Below are positions 26,958 to 36,466 of a DNA stretch of 64,000 bases, one piece after another; within the stretch, counting starts at the first letter, position 1, and each line of letters opens with the position of its first letter. This DNA is from Bacteroidales bacterium (GTDB lineage: Bacteria > Bacteroidota > Bacteroidia > Bacteroidales > UBA4181). The notes under the pieces were generated by a model, which was not told the DNA's origin, did not search any database, and saw only the letters and a program-made list of their open reading frames with translations. The stretch is taken from NCBI GenBank assembly GCA_031275285.1, contig JAISOY010000082.1:38496-102495 (forward strand), given 5' to 3'. Made by a program: the position numbers and the translations under genes.

Positions 26958-28334
26958 ATGCAAAAATCAATTTGTGTATTTTTTAGTTTGATATTGTCTT
27001 TTGGAGGGATGTTCGCCCAGCAAAAGTATACTGACTCATGGGAATCCATTGACAATAGACCTGTTCCGAAATGGTTTACCGATGCTAAATTCGGTATTTT
27101 TATCCATTGGGGGCTGTACAGTGTTCCAGCATGGGGACCTTTACCCAAAGATGGAACCAAAGGCGTGTATGAATCTTACTCGGAACATTATCTATCCCGT
27201 CTGGAAAGTAAACATCCCCTGTTCACCCGTTTCCATGAAACGACTTACGGAAAGCAGAAAACATATCAGGATTTTGTGACTGATTTTAAGTGTGAAATGT
27301 TCGATCCTGATGAATGGGCGAAATTATTTCAGGATGCCGGAGCCAGGTATGTGGTGCTTACCTCCAAGCATCATGACGGTTTTGCCTTGTGGCCAAGTCT
27401 ATATTCATGGAACTGGAATGCATCGGATGTAGGACCTCACCGTGATCTATTGGGAGATTTAACCGCCGCCGTAAAAAAAACGGGTTTGCATATGGGATAT
27501 TATTATTCGCTTTTGGAATGGTTAAATCCTTTGTACAAAGATATCGACAAATATGTGACAGATCATATGATCCCTCAGATGAAGGAGCTGGTGACCCGCT
27601 ATGAACCTGATATTTTCTGGCCTGACGGAGAATGGGATTATCCTTCTGATCGTCTTAAAAGCACACAATTCCTGGCTTGGCTGTACAATGAATCACCTGT
27701 AAGGGAGACCGTGGTCGTTAATGACCGGTGGGGAAAAGAAACGCGGAGTAAACACGGCGGATTTTATACTACGGAATATGACCTGATACACAGTGGAAAT
27801 GTAAAAGGAACAAGAATTCACCATCCGTGGGAAGAATGCCGTGGGATCGGCCATTCTTTCGGGTATAACAGGAATGAGAGTCTGGATGATTACAGTACTT
27901 CCGCGGAGCTGGTCCACCTGTTGGTAGAAAAAGTAGCCCTGGGAGGAAACCTGCTGTTGAATATAGGTCCTACTGCTGATGGCCGTATTCCTGTAATTAT
28001 GCAGCAACGTCTTACCGATATAGGACAATGGTTAAAAATAAACGGCGAGGCGATTTATGAGACGACGGCATGGGATGATGCGGTGAATCAGGCGGGTATT
28101 TTTTATACCACGAAAGGAAAAGATTTGTATGTAATATGTACCCAATATCCTGTACAGCCGGTTGTGGTTAAGAATGTCGGGAAAAAACCTTCATCTGTGG
28201 GTATGCTGGGAAGCGGTACAAAGGTAAAATATAGTCATGCAGGAAAAGATGTAACCATTACTCCTCCGGTGTTGACTCCTGCTACCATACCTTGTGACCA
28301 TGCCTGGGTGTTTAAATTATCCGGATGTTTGTAA
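26958..28334 (+). CDS. alpha-L-fucosidase, GH29
   Basis: A 458-residue exported glycoside hydrolase. A signal peptide (MQKSICVFFSLILSFGGMFA) is followed by the GH29 barrel: WFTDAKFGIFIHWGLYSVPA, then YVVLTSKHHDGFALWPS with the His-His motif, and the likely nucleophile aspartate D223 in DIFWPDGEWDYPSD. LLLNIGPTADGRIP is another strongly conserved block. The short C-terminal beta domain (from about 380) is typical. GH29 removes alpha-linked L-fucose with retention of configuration from host or plant glycans. It has its own promoter. The ABC transporter genes start 4 bases downstream and may be read from the same transcript, although a functional link is doubtful. Confidence 0.95.
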   Translation: MQKSICVFFSLILSFGGMFAQQKYTDSWESIDNRPVPKWFTDAKFGIFIHWGLYSVPAWGPLPKDGTKGVYESYSEHYLSRLESKHPLFTRFHETTYGKQKTYQDFVTDFKCEMFDPDEWAKLFQDAGARYVVLTSKHHDGFALWPSLYSWNWNASDVGPHRDLLGDLTAAVKKTGLHMGYYYSLLEWLNPLYKDIDKYVTDHMIPQMKELVTRYEPDIFWPDGEWDYPSDRLKSTQFLAWLYNESPVRETVVVNDRWGKETRSKHGGFYTTEYDLIHSGNVKGTRIHHPWEECRGIGHSFGYNRNESLDDYSTSAELVHLLVEKVALGGNLLLNIGPTADGRIPVIMQQRLTDIGQWLKINGEAIYETTAWDDAVNQAGIFYTTKGKDLYVICTQYPVQPVVVKNVGKKPSSVGMLGSGTKVKYSHAGKDVTITPPVLTPATIPCDHAWVFKLSGCL

Positions 28335-28338
28335 CCAG

Positions 28339-28965
28339 ATGCTTTCAACCAGTCATATTGAATTTGCGTATGACGCAACCAACCGGTTTCGTTTTCCCGA
28401 TATAAATTGCCGTAAGGGGGAGCAATGCCTGATTATGGGACCATCGGGTTGTGGAAAAACCACATTGTTGCATCTGATGGCCGGATTGCTGCATCCCGAT
28501 AACGGACAGGTATGTATTAATGATGTCGATATAACCCAAACAACACCCACTCAAACAGACCGGATCAGAGGAAAAGAGATTGGGATTATTTTTCAGAAAG
28601 CACATTTTATCCAATCGCTTTCAGTTATGGAAAATGTCCTTATTGTAAGATACCTGAACAGGATGAAAGAGGATGTTGAGGAGGTGATCCAGTTGCTGGA
28701 TCAATTGAATATTGCACATAAAGCAAGGTCGAGACCGAACGAATTAAGTCAGGGGGAGTTACAGCGGTTGTCTATTGCCAGGGCTTTGATCAACAGGCCT
28801 TCTGTGATCCTGGCTGATGAACCGACATCCAGCCTTGACGATGGTCATTGTGAGGAGGTCATTGCTTTGCTCCGGGATCAAACTGAAGCAACACAGGTAG
28901 CGCTCATTATTGTCACTCATGATGTCCGGCTCTCTTCCGTATTTAAAAATGTGATCAGGCTATAA
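28339..28965 (+). CDS. ABC transporter ATP-binding protein (LolD/MacB type)
   Basis: A 208-residue ATPase. Walker A is GPSGCGKTT, the Q-loop is IIFQKAHFIQSLSVMENV, the signature is LSQGELQRLSIARAL, Walker B is VILADEPTSSLD, and the switch histidine is in IVTHD. The small size and sequence type match ATPases that serve FtsX/MacB-like permeases, such as LolD. The ATG at 28339 follows the fucosidase stop; earlier in-frame codons would overlap that gene. The permease starts 9 bases after its stop. Together with the next two genes it forms a conserved-looking three-gene unit. Confidence 0.93.
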   Translation: MLSTSHIEFAYDATNRFRFPDINCRKGEQCLIMGPSGCGKTTLLHLMAGLLHPDNGQVCINDVDITQTTPTQTDRIRGKEIGIIFQKAHFIQSLSVMENVLIVRYLNRMKEDVEEVIQLLDQLNIAHKARSRPNELSQGELQRLSIARALINRPSVILADEPTSSLDDGHCEEVIALLRDQTEATQVALIIVTHDVRLSSVFKNVIRL

Positions 28966-28974
28966 TATTTCGGG

Positions 28975-30150
28975 ATGAATATATTTCGTATTGGTTTTAA
29001 GAATGCCAAGGACAAACCGTTGTCAACCATATTGAGTATGGTCCTGTTTGCAACAGGGGTATTCATTATTTCTTTCCTATTGTTGATGAAAGACCAGTTG
29101 GAATCGCATCTTGAACGAAATGTGGCAGGTATTAACCTGGTCGTGGGCGCAAAAGGCAGTCCGATACAATTGATCCTTTCCAGTATTTATCATATCGACT
29201 ATCCTACGGGTAATATTTCATATACCGAATCTGAACGCCTCGGGAAGCATCCGTTGATTGCCCGGACGATTTCCCTGGCTTTGGGAGATAATTATAAAGG
29301 CTATCGGATCGTAGGGACTACGAAGGATTATGCTGACCTGTACCATGGGGAATTACATGAAGGAAATTTCTGGAAGGAAGATTTTGAAGTGACGATCGGC
29401 GCTAAAACCGCGGAAGTTACCGGATTAAAGGTCGGGGATCATTTTGCCGGTGTACATGGGTTTATTGAAACCGATCATGTTCACGATCATGTACAATACA
29501 AGGTAGCTGGTATTTTTGATAAAACAGAAACTGTACTTGATCAACTGATACTGACCAATATCAGTAGCGTGTGGCGTGTACATGGAGACGAAGATATGGA
29601 TGAAGATCAGAGAGAAATCACCTCCATGTTGGTGTTCTATCGTAATGCAATGGGGGCAATATCACTACCGAGATATATATACCAGAATACCAATATGCAG
29701 GCAGCATCGCCTGCAGTGGAACTCAACCGGCTTTATTCCTTATTGGGGGCAGGGGCACAGACTGTCAGTCTGATTGCATATTTGATCATCCTGATATCCG
29801 GATTGAGTATTTTTGTTTCTTTACTGAATGTAATGAAGGAACGAAAATATGAACTGGCTCTGATCCGCGTAATGGGGGGCGGCAAGATGCAGATTTTCGC
29901 ATTGGTTGTTACAGAAGGCTTAATAATTGCGTTTTCCGGTTGTATTATTGGTTTGTTTTTAAGTAAACTTACAGCATGGGGAATATCCTTATATACCGAA
30001 GATGTCTTTCATTACGGATTGAATGTATTGGGTGGAATAAAAAATGATTTGTTCATATTGGCCGGTTCTTTTATTGTCGGATTTCTGGCATCTGTTTTGC
30101 CGGCTATAAAAGCATTGAAGACAAATATTTCAAAGACATTATCAGAATAA
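28975..30150 (+). CDS. ABC transporter permease (FtsX/MacB-like)
   Basis: A 391-residue permease with one N-terminal transmembrane helix (about 18-40), a large extracytoplasmic domain (41-260, MacB_PCD type) and three C-terminal helices (about 265-290, 310-335, 355-380), the FtsX-domain topology. The domain between helices holds MKERKYELALIRVMGGGKMQ, the usual coupling segment. The extracytoplasmic part has the histidine-rich ETDHVHDHVQYK stretch, which could bind metal. Such transporters are mechanotransmission or lipoprotein-release systems rather than classic importers. It is paired with the preceding ATPase. Confidence 0.9.
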   Translation: MNIFRIGFKNAKDKPLSTILSMVLFATGVFIISFLLLMKDQLESHLERNVAGINLVVGAKGSPIQLILSSIYHIDYPTGNISYTESERLGKHPLIARTISLALGDNYKGYRIVGTTKDYADLYHGELHEGNFWKEDFEVTIGAKTAEVTGLKVGDHFAGVHGFIETDHVHDHVQYKVAGIFDKTETVLDQLILTNISSVWRVHGDEDMDEDQREITSMLVFYRNAMGAISLPRYIYQNTNMQAASPAVELNRLYSLLGAGAQTVSLIAYLIILISGLSIFVSLLNVMKERKYELALIRVMGGGKMQIFALVVTEGLIIAFSGCIIGLFLSKLTAWGISLYTEDVFHYGLNVLGGIKNDLFILAGSFIVGFLASVLPAIKALKTNISKTLSE

Positions 30151-30161
30151 TCGGATTTAGC

Positions 30162-30617
30162 ATGAGGCGCATTTTTATTACAGTGTTATTCTCAAATATT
30201 ATTTGTTGCATAGCTGTTGCACAACAGGAAGTTAATTGGAAAATACTGGCTGATGTCCAATGGGTATCAACTTATTTCCCTGAATATGACGCTTATTTTG
30301 ATATGCCCAAATTTGGTAAAAAGGTCAAAGATTTATCCGGAAAACAGATCTCCATTAAAGGTTTTTATGTCCCTGTGGATGCTTCTGGATCTATGTTTGC
30401 CTTATCCGCCTATCCTTCACAGATGTGTTTTTTCTGTAATGGAGCAGGAATGGAGTCTGTTATGGAAATTATTCCTAAGAAGGGGTCTACGGAATTGAAG
30501 AAGGTGGTGACGGATAAGTATATTGAGCTTAAAGGAAAGTTGAAGCTCAATGAAAAGGAGGCCGACCACCTGATGTATATCCTGGAAGAGGCGGAACTGG
30601 TGCGGATCATTAAATAA
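30162..30617 (+). CDS. exported DUF3299-like protein
   Basis: A 151-residue protein with a signal peptide (MRRIFITVLFSNIICCIAVA). The core reads ISIKGFYVPVDASGSMFALS, then MCFFCNGAGMESVMEI with a C-x-x-C motif, and a C-terminal OB-like part (IELKGKLKLNEKEADHLMYI). This matches the DUF3299 family of small periplasmic proteins that are often next to MacB-like ABC transporters. The two cysteines and the histidine-rich permease loop suggest metal or redox handling, which is inference. It is the third gene of the unit, 11 bases after the permease. Confidence 0.78.
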   Translation: MRRIFITVLFSNIICCIAVAQQEVNWKILADVQWVSTYFPEYDAYFDMPKFGKKVKDLSGKQISIKGFYVPVDASGSMFALSAYPSQMCFFCNGAGMESVMEIIPKKGSTELKKVVTDKYIELKGKLKLNEKEADHLMYILEEAELVRIIK

Positions 30618-30750
30618 TGATCATGCTTTCCTGCAGGACTTACCCATTTTTTTTATAAATTGCCCCTCTGTTAAGTAAGAAATTCCTGGTATCTGTCCAG
30701 GTGTCCGTTTATGTTTATATATTTTTTAATGCACACCTTTAGCTAATTGT

Positions 30751-32313
30751 ATGAAGAACTTTTTCTCTCGCGTTTCCCGTATTACCCTCGAAGATTGGTT
30801 GACATATCATCCATATGATAAGGAAGTCCCTTCCGATCAATATTATATTCGATTGTGTAATGACATTCAGCAAGAGATCATACATAATGATGTAGGGAAT
30901 TATTTTATAGAAAGCGATTATCAACAGTTGTCCTATATGTTGACCTGTTATTTTGAGGATATCAATAGTCAGGCAGGGGTATGGCTTTCTTTTATTGAAG
31001 AAAATAAAACACTGTACGGGAAATACCTTCCTTTTTATGATACCGTTTCTAATTATACCTGCGGAGAAGTCAACAAAGCAGATATACAATTCCTTATCTG
31101 GCATTTTGTTTCGAATCTTCCGGGAAATGAGCATCTGACAGATCCATATTCCATAGACCATGAATCCATGGCAGATCTGGTTTATGATATTTTGCTCCGG
31201 GAAACAGCAAAGGTTCCAAACGATCAGTTAAAAGATCTGTTGATATTGCCGGAAAAAGCGGATGTGCCATCCATGAAAAGACTGATGGAATATTTCTTTT
31301 TTGGGTCTTATCTCAACCATTATTATATGGCGACTTTAAAGGAAGAGGCTTTTTTGGAATTGAAAAATCAAAAAGGGATCAATAAGAGAAATATTTCATA
31401 TTATGCGCAAAATAAACAGGATGATCTCCTATTCAATTACGTGAGTCCTCTTTTGGCGCAACATGCCGGCGTAATACTGGCAAACAGGCTTGACGGGTCG
31501 CATTCCCGGTATTCGTTATTGAAATCCGTTTCAGAGAGGAAGGAAGGCTTTTTTCGTTATAAGAATACCACAGCTGCTACCATGCGTTTTGAACATATCG
31601 CTTCGGGTATCACCATTGGGGTTACATTAAAAAGTATGCAGCATACCGGTCATTCTTTTGTCCCGGATGTCACAGTTATACGTATGGGCGTGGTACAATG
31701 GGGAGAAGAGTGGTGGATGACGGGGAATTATATAGTAGAGGATCATCCGGGGAAAATTAAGATAACCGAGGGCGAAAAATATTTATTCGCACCCCTTGCC
31801 TCGCAAATCCAGATCATCCGGAAACAGGACAAATGTTTTCTGGAAATCAACAGTAATAAACCATTGGCCTTTTTCAACCGGAAGAAGGATGTCTTTTCCC
31901 TGATAGATCAGGTATGGGACTTATATCATGAAACTTACGGATCAGAAGAGTTGGATAGGAAATTGTTTGATATCCACGGAATTACTTTTGGGATAGATGA
32001 TGATCTGGAGAATATAACCGTATTCTTTAATCCGGATACCGGAATGGAATTTTATCCCGATATAGCCTCATGTATTGCAGATAAAGAAAATCCTTTTTTT
32101 GAAAATGTTGAGGCAGATATAGAAGAATTCTTATTCAATAATAATTACAGTTCAAATTTTGTAGCTTACCTGATTGAAAACCAATTGATAGAAATTGAAC
32201 CTATCCTGAGTGAAGGAGGGTTTCAGTATGTCTGGAACAATTGTGATTTTCTGCTTCGTTATTATAAAAGAGAATTTTATAAAGGTAAGCCGAAGCTATA
32301 TGAAGAATGGTAG
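30751..32313 (+). CDS. DUF3843-like protein of unknown function
   Basis: A 520-residue protein without a signal peptide or membrane segment. The N-terminus (LEDWLTYHPYDKEVPSDQYY, then IRLCNDIQQE) matches the Bacteroidales-restricted DUF3843 family. The middle holds KRLMEYFFFGSYLNHYYMATL; the C-terminal half (from about 270) has a beta-rich region and an acidic stretch (ADIEEFLFNNNYSSNFVAYL). No catalytic motif is evident. It stands alone between the ABC unit and the PagL-like gene. The function is unknown. Confidence 0.75.
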   Translation: MKNFFSRVSRITLEDWLTYHPYDKEVPSDQYYIRLCNDIQQEIIHNDVGNYFIESDYQQLSYMLTCYFEDINSQAGVWLSFIEENKTLYGKYLPFYDTVSNYTCGEVNKADIQFLIWHFVSNLPGNEHLTDPYSIDHESMADLVYDILLRETAKVPNDQLKDLLILPEKADVPSMKRLMEYFFFGSYLNHYYMATLKEEAFLELKNQKGINKRNISYYAQNKQDDLLFNYVSPLLAQHAGVILANRLDGSHSRYSLLKSVSERKEGFFRYKNTTAATMRFEHIASGITIGVTLKSMQHTGHSFVPDVTVIRMGVVQWGEEWWMTGNYIVEDHPGKIKITEGEKYLFAPLASQIQIIRKQDKCFLEINSNKPLAFFNRKKDVFSLIDQVWDLYHETYGSEELDRKLFDIHGITFGIDDDLENITVFFNPDTGMEFYPDIASCIADKENPFFENVEADIEEFLFNNNYSSNFVAYLIENQLIEIEPILSEGGFQYVWNNCDFLLRYYKREFYKGKPKLYEEW

Positions 32314-32320
32314 TGGCTGA

Positions 32321-33544
32321 TTAATTCCCATTTCTGGGAAGTCTTTTTAACGGTCTATCTTTTATCAGTGAATACCCGACGGTCCATTCTGTATAGTCAG
32401 CTTTTGCCATATGGGCTTTGACAGATACACCCACAAACAAACGGGAGGTCAATTGGAATTTGACTCCTATACGTTCGTAAATCCATGGTTTTTTGGGGTC
32501 ATCGCCGACACGTTGATTCAGATAAAACCCCAGATTGGTGACCAGCCAGACGCGTTTGTACCCGACTTCATGTGCCAGAAATGCGCCTAATGCAAAATTA
32601 TCGGATCGTTTTGTTGTCACGGTTTCCCCATTTTCATGAGCACGGTATCCAATAACATATCGTCCCCAATCGAAATAAAAAAGATCAAGTCCGGCTCCGA
32701 ATTTTCTTCGATGATTTATTTTTATCAATGTTGCAGAAGACACATTGGCGCAGTACCACCTGTGGCCCTGTCGCGGTTTATCGGGATCAAAATCCGTATC
32801 CAGCATCCGCACACCGCTTGCGATGAACAGGTACCATTCTAAAGTTGGCTCGTGGGAAGGAACAGGGAACCGGGAATATTTTTTATCACGGTTCTTGTAT
32901 AGCCCAAACTGATAGGAGACTGTTGATGAAACCAGGTTGATGCCTTTGTTGGGTTTTTGATATGATCCGTTTGAAAAATGTTGAAGGCTAAATCCCAGGC
33001 CTAAGGAGGAATGTCCGGGTAATGAGAAAACCGATTCAAAGCCAAAGTTAATGTATGCGTTGTTTTTACTACCGACCAGTATATTATAGGGGTTGACCTG
33101 CGGGTCGTACGAGTTGAAATTATAAGATATTCCTGCACTGATGTCGTATTTTACCTGGAACCATTTACCACGGTATATGGGGGCTCCGAAAAAAGCGTAC
33201 AGGGCGGCGGGTCTTCCAAAGCCGCTTTGTTCATCATTTCCCAGAACGATTCCATTCATATTGCCCATATAGTAGCCAATCCCATAATATGGGTAACGGT
33301 ATGACCGGTCAAAGATGTTTTTTTGAAAATCGTCGGTTTGCCAACCTATACGCAAATCCAATCCCACATAATAATTAGCAACGATATCGGTCTTATGGGT
33401 CTTTAAAAGACTTCCCTGTTGGGCATGTACACTGAAAAAAACCTTTCGGGGCGCTACTGATGCAGTATCCTGTATACCAAATGTAACATGATGCTGCAAT
33501 ACAAGCAGGAGCAGGGAAACCCCTAAATAACGTATATAATTCAC
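32321..33544 (-). CDS. PagL-like lipid A deacylase (acyloxyacyl hydrolase family), outer membrane
   Basis: About 407 residues from a GTG start: a signal peptide (VNYIRYLGVSLLLLVLQHHV) precedes a beta-barrel. The PagL-type catalytic motif is LGFSLQHFSNGSYQKPNKGI, with the His-x-Ser pair followed by Pro-Asn-x-Gly. PagL enzymes remove the 3-O acyl chain of lipid A in the outer membrane. The protein is about twice the size of Pseudomonas PagL, as is usual in Bacteroidota. The GTG is chosen because a TATATTTG promoter box (33564-33571) lies just before it and cancels the longer in-frame starts. It converges on the DUF3843-like gene with 7 bases between the stops. Confidence 0.82.
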   Translation of the reverse strand: MNYIRYLGVSLLLLVLQHHVTFGIQDTASVAPRKVFFSVHAQQGSLLKTHKTDIVANYYVGLDLRIGWQTDDFQKNIFDRSYRYPYYGIGYYMGNMNGIVLGNDEQSGFGRPAALYAFFGAPIYRGKWFQVKYDISAGISYNFNSYDPQVNPYNILVGSKNNAYINFGFESVFSLPGHSSLGLGFSLQHFSNGSYQKPNKGINLVSSTVSYQFGLYKNRDKKYSRFPVPSHEPTLEWYLFIASGVRMLDTDFDPDKPRQGHRWYCANVSSATLIKINHRRKFGAGLDLFYFDWGRYVIGYRAHENGETVTTKRSDNFALGAFLAHEVGYKRVWLVTNLGFYLNQRVGDDPKKPWIYERIGVKFQLTSRLFVGVSVKAHMAKADYTEWTVGYSLIKDRPLKRLPRNGN

Positions 33545-33563
33545 ACTCTGATTAATCAAGCTG

Positions 33564-33571
33564 CAAATATA
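33564..33571 (-). promoter_or_regulatory. TAnnTTTG -7 promoter element for the PagL-like gene
   Basis: Minus-strand TATATTTG, 19 bases before the GTG at 33544. It decides the start of this gene, since all earlier ATG codons are upstream of it. Confidence 0.65.
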
Positions 33572-33777
33572 GAAAAACAAATGGGCATTACATAATATGG
33601 ATATAGCATAACAAATGTAGAAAATATCCATTGTAGTCAACCACAAAAAAATCCCGAAAAAGTTGTTTTTTTTTATTTTTTTTATTATTATTGTGATGGT
33701 TTTGTACGATATTTGAGCAGGATTAGTAGTATGAAGAGTTGTACACAGTAATATGTTAAAATACTAATCAGACGACA

Positions 33778-34284
33778 ATGACATCATCAGAATTCAGCAA
33801 CCAACTGATTGGTCTTGAAAAAAAGTTAAATCATTTTGCTCTGCGTTTAACGGATGATAAAGATGATGCAAAAGATTTATTGCAGGATACTTACCTGAAG
33901 GCATTGGCGTATAAGGAACAGTTTGAGGATGAGACAAACCTGAAGGCGTGGGCGTATACCATCATGAAGAATACATTTATCAACAACTATAGAAAAAGCA
34001 CACGGCAGAATACCACTTTTGATAATACGAAAGATTTGTTTTTCCTGAGTCAGAATAAGGATACGTTCAATACAGAACCTGATGCAGCCTATGAGGAAAA
34101 AGAGATCAATAAGGTGATTGAAGCGTTGGATGATGAATTTAAAGTTCCTTTCAGGATGTATACCCAGGGGTATAAGTACAAAGAAATAGCTGAAATACTC
34201 GGGATAAAAATAGGAACTGTAAAAAGCAGGATATTCTTTACCCGGAAAAAATTATCACAAACACTGAAAGACTATACCAGATAA
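33778..34284 (+). CDS. RNA polymerase sigma factor, ECF/sigma-70 family
   Basis: A 168-residue ECF sigma factor. Region 2 contains KDLLQDTYLKALAYKEQFED and LKAWAYTIMKNTFINNYRK for core binding and -10 recognition; region 4 holds FRMYTQGYKYKEIAEILGIK followed by IGTVKSRIFFTRKKL, the -35 helix-turn-helix. No anti-sigma factor gene follows; the next gene is on the other strand. It resembles a widespread stand-alone sigma factor of Bacteroidota rather than the SusC-linked ECF/anti-sigma pairs. The regulon is unknown. Confidence 0.92.
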   Translation: MTSSEFSNQLIGLEKKLNHFALRLTDDKDDAKDLLQDTYLKALAYKEQFEDETNLKAWAYTIMKNTFINNYRKSTRQNTTFDNTKDLFFLSQNKDTFNTEPDAAYEEKEINKVIEALDDEFKVPFRMYTQGYKYKEIAEILGIKIGTVKSRIFFTRKKLSQTLKDYTR

Positions 34285-34289
34285 GTCTA

Positions 34290-34916
34290 TCAGGATCCTA
34301 TACGTTTTTTTATTATTGTTTTTATCAGGTCTACCGTTTCATCAATGCCTAAAATAGAAACATCGATGGAATAATGATATGAGGAAGCCATTCCCCACTC
34401 TTTGTCAGTATAGTATTTATAGTAAGAGGCGCGGGATTTATCTGTTTTTTTCATCATTTCCCTTGCTTCTTCCATAGTTACATTTTGTGTTTCGGCAATG
34501 GTTTTGATCCGGTTTTCGGGTTTGTTATGGATAAAAAAACTGAGAAGATCCGGATGATCCCTTAAGACATAATCAGCACAACGGCCAACCAGGACACAGG
34601 ATCCACCTTTATTTACAATATTCCGGATCGCATCACTCTGATAAAGAAATAGCCTTTCATTGGAAAGGATATCGGGATAAGGGGTATAGATACCCAGGTT
34701 AGGAAAACCCATGGAAAAAACATAGGCAAGACTATCTGAAGCTTTTTCATCCGCCCTTTCAAATATTTCATTGGCTAATCCGCTTTCTTTAGCAGCTTCG
34801 GCGAGCAATTCCTTATCATAATAAGCCATATCCATATCTTTGGATAACTTTTGACCTATGGCTCTTCCTCCGCTTCCGAATTGCCTCCCGATGGTAATAA
34901 TCACTCTCTTTTTCAT
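34290..34916 (-). CDS. cytidylate kinase-like family protein
   Basis: A 208-residue P-loop kinase-like protein. The N-terminal ITIGRQFGSGGRAIGQKLSK is the variant P-loop of the Cytidylate_kin2 family, and KELLAEAAKESGL follows. The substrate and lid segments include SCVLVGRCADYVLRDHPDLL and KTDKSRASYYKYYTDKEWG. Authentic cytidylate kinase genes are distinct, so the nucleotide substrate is uncertain. Its ATG overlaps the stop of the upstream MATE gene by 4 bases, the typical translational-coupling arrangement, and the pair is transcribed leftward. Confidence 0.87.
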   Translation of the reverse strand: MKKRVIITIGRQFGSGGRAIGQKLSKDMDMAYYDKELLAEAAKESGLANEIFERADEKASDSLAYVFSMGFPNLGIYTPYPDILSNERLFLYQSDAIRNIVNKGGSCVLVGRCADYVLRDHPDLLSFFIHNKPENRIKTIAETQNVTMEEAREMMKKTDKSRASYYKYYTDKEWGMASSYHYSIDVSILGIDETVDLIKTIIKKRIGS

Positions 34917-36298
34917 GTCGCTGATGATTTAGATAATGTTTGATTGGTTGAAGAAAGTTGTTTGAATGATTTGACTGTCCTGAAAAACATGATTGCTGTT
35001 AAGATCGTGGCAACAGAATCGGATATAGGCATACTCATCCAGACTCCCGTTGTTTTAAAAAACGTGGGAAGTATGAGCAGGCACGGTACCAAAAACAGTA
35101 ATTGCCTTGTCAAGGATAAAAATATTGCAATTTTGGACTTGCCAATGGATAAGAAAAAGTTGGTTGCTACCATTTGAAATCCGACTATAGGGAAAGCAGC
35201 AAAAATAATGTGTAATCCGTAGGCAGATACGCTGATTAATTCAGTATCGGTAGTGAACCACCGGATGATAAATTCAGGGAACAACTGGCAAACCAGGGTG
35301 CCGAATGTGGCAATTCCTGTAGCCCACCAGATAGTTAATTTGGTTACGTTGGCTACCCGGTCAAAATGCCGTGCACCGTAATTATATCCTGCAATAGGCT
35401 GCATTCCCTGGTTTAGACCCATGATGATCATTACAAAGAGGAAAATGATCCGGTTAACCACTCCGTAAGCGCTGATTGCCATATCACCGCCATGCCTGGT
35501 CAAAGCCCGGTTGATCAAAATGACGATCAGGCAGGAACAGACATTCATCAGGAACGGGGACATCCCGATCGCTATAATCCCTTTCACGATTTCGGATTTC
35601 AGCCGGAATATACCTTTCCGGAAATGAATAATTCCTTTAGGATTAGAGAAGTGGATCATTTGTACGGCAAGCGAAATGACCTGTGCGATCACAGTTGCCC
35701 AGGCCGCTCCTTTAATGCCCCAGTCGAACCCGAAAATAAAAATAGGATCCAGGATACAATTGATCACTACCGAAAGAAGCGTAATATACATGGCCATTTT
35801 CGGATAACCGGAGGACCGGAGGATCGAGTTTAACCCCAGGTACATATGGGTAATGACATTTCCCAATAGAATGATATACATGTAATCCCGGGCATAGGCT
35901 ATTGTATTTTCACTGGCTCCGAAAAAATATAAGATCGGATCCAGGAAAGGGAAACAGGCTATTGAAAAAGCAATACCAAGAATGACGTTAAGTACCAAAA
36001 CGTTCCCTAGTATCTGATTGGCGTTTTCGTAATTTTTTTGTCCTAATTTTACAGAAACCAGGGTAGAAGCTCCTACGCCTACTAATGAGCCGAAGGCAGC
36101 TGCAAGGTTCATCAAAGGGTAAGTCAATGCTAATCCGGCCAAAGCCAACGTTCCCACTCCATGGCCGATAAAAATGCTGTCAACCATATTATATAAAGAG
36201 GAAGCGGTCATGGCAATAATTGCCGGAAGGGCATACTGCATCAGCAGTTTGCTGATCCGTTCTGTGCCTAATATTAACGGAGAGTTCTGATTCGCCAT
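34913..36298 (-). CDS. MATE family efflux transporter
   Basis: A 461-residue, twelve-helix inner-membrane exporter. It begins MANQNSPLILGTERISKLLM and continues with ALPAIIAMTASSLYNMVDSI, a family hallmark, and the matching GMSPFLMNVCSCLIVILINR segment in the second half reflects the internal duplication. MATE transporters expel cationic drugs or metabolites using Na+ or H+. The start at 36298 is used rather than 36412 because a TACCTTTG box (36339-36346) lies between them. It overlaps the downstream kinase-like gene by 4 bases. Confidence 0.93.
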   Translation of the reverse strand: MANQNSPLILGTERISKLLMQYALPAIIAMTASSLYNMVDSIFIGHGVGTLALAGLALTYPLMNLAAAFGSLVGVGASTLVSVKLGQKNYENANQILGNVLVLNVILGIAFSIACFPFLDPILYFFGASENTIAYARDYMYIILLGNVITHMYLGLNSILRSSGYPKMAMYITLLSVVINCILDPIFIFGFDWGIKGAAWATVIAQVISLAVQMIHFSNPKGIIHFRKGIFRLKSEIVKGIIAIGMSPFLMNVCSCLIVILINRALTRHGGDMAISAYGVVNRIIFLFVMIIMGLNQGMQPIAGYNYGARHFDRVANVTKLTIWWATGIATFGTLVCQLFPEFIIRWFTTDTELISVSAYGLHIIFAAFPIVGFQMVATNFFLSIGKSKIAIFLSLTRQLLFLVPCLLILPTFFKTTGVWMSMPISDSVATILTAIMFFRTVKSFKQLSSTNQTLSKSSAT

Positions 36299-36338
36299 AG
36301 GGTGTTGTTGTTCTTTAATTTGGATCGAACAATCAACG

Positions 36339-36346
36339 CAAAGGTA
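36339..36346 (-). promoter_or_regulatory. TAnnTTTG -7 promoter element for the MATE operon
   Basis: Minus-strand TACCTTTG, 41 bases before the ATG at 36298. It lies downstream of the longer alternative start and so argues against it. Confidence 0.6.
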
Positions 36347-36466
36347 CATGATAAAATCGGAAAGATCAATTTTCCTGTTTTCTATAAGAGGATATACATT
36401 AAGTAATATCAATAAATTACTAAATAATTGTTCAAAATTATGTCATAACATATATGGAATCATTTT

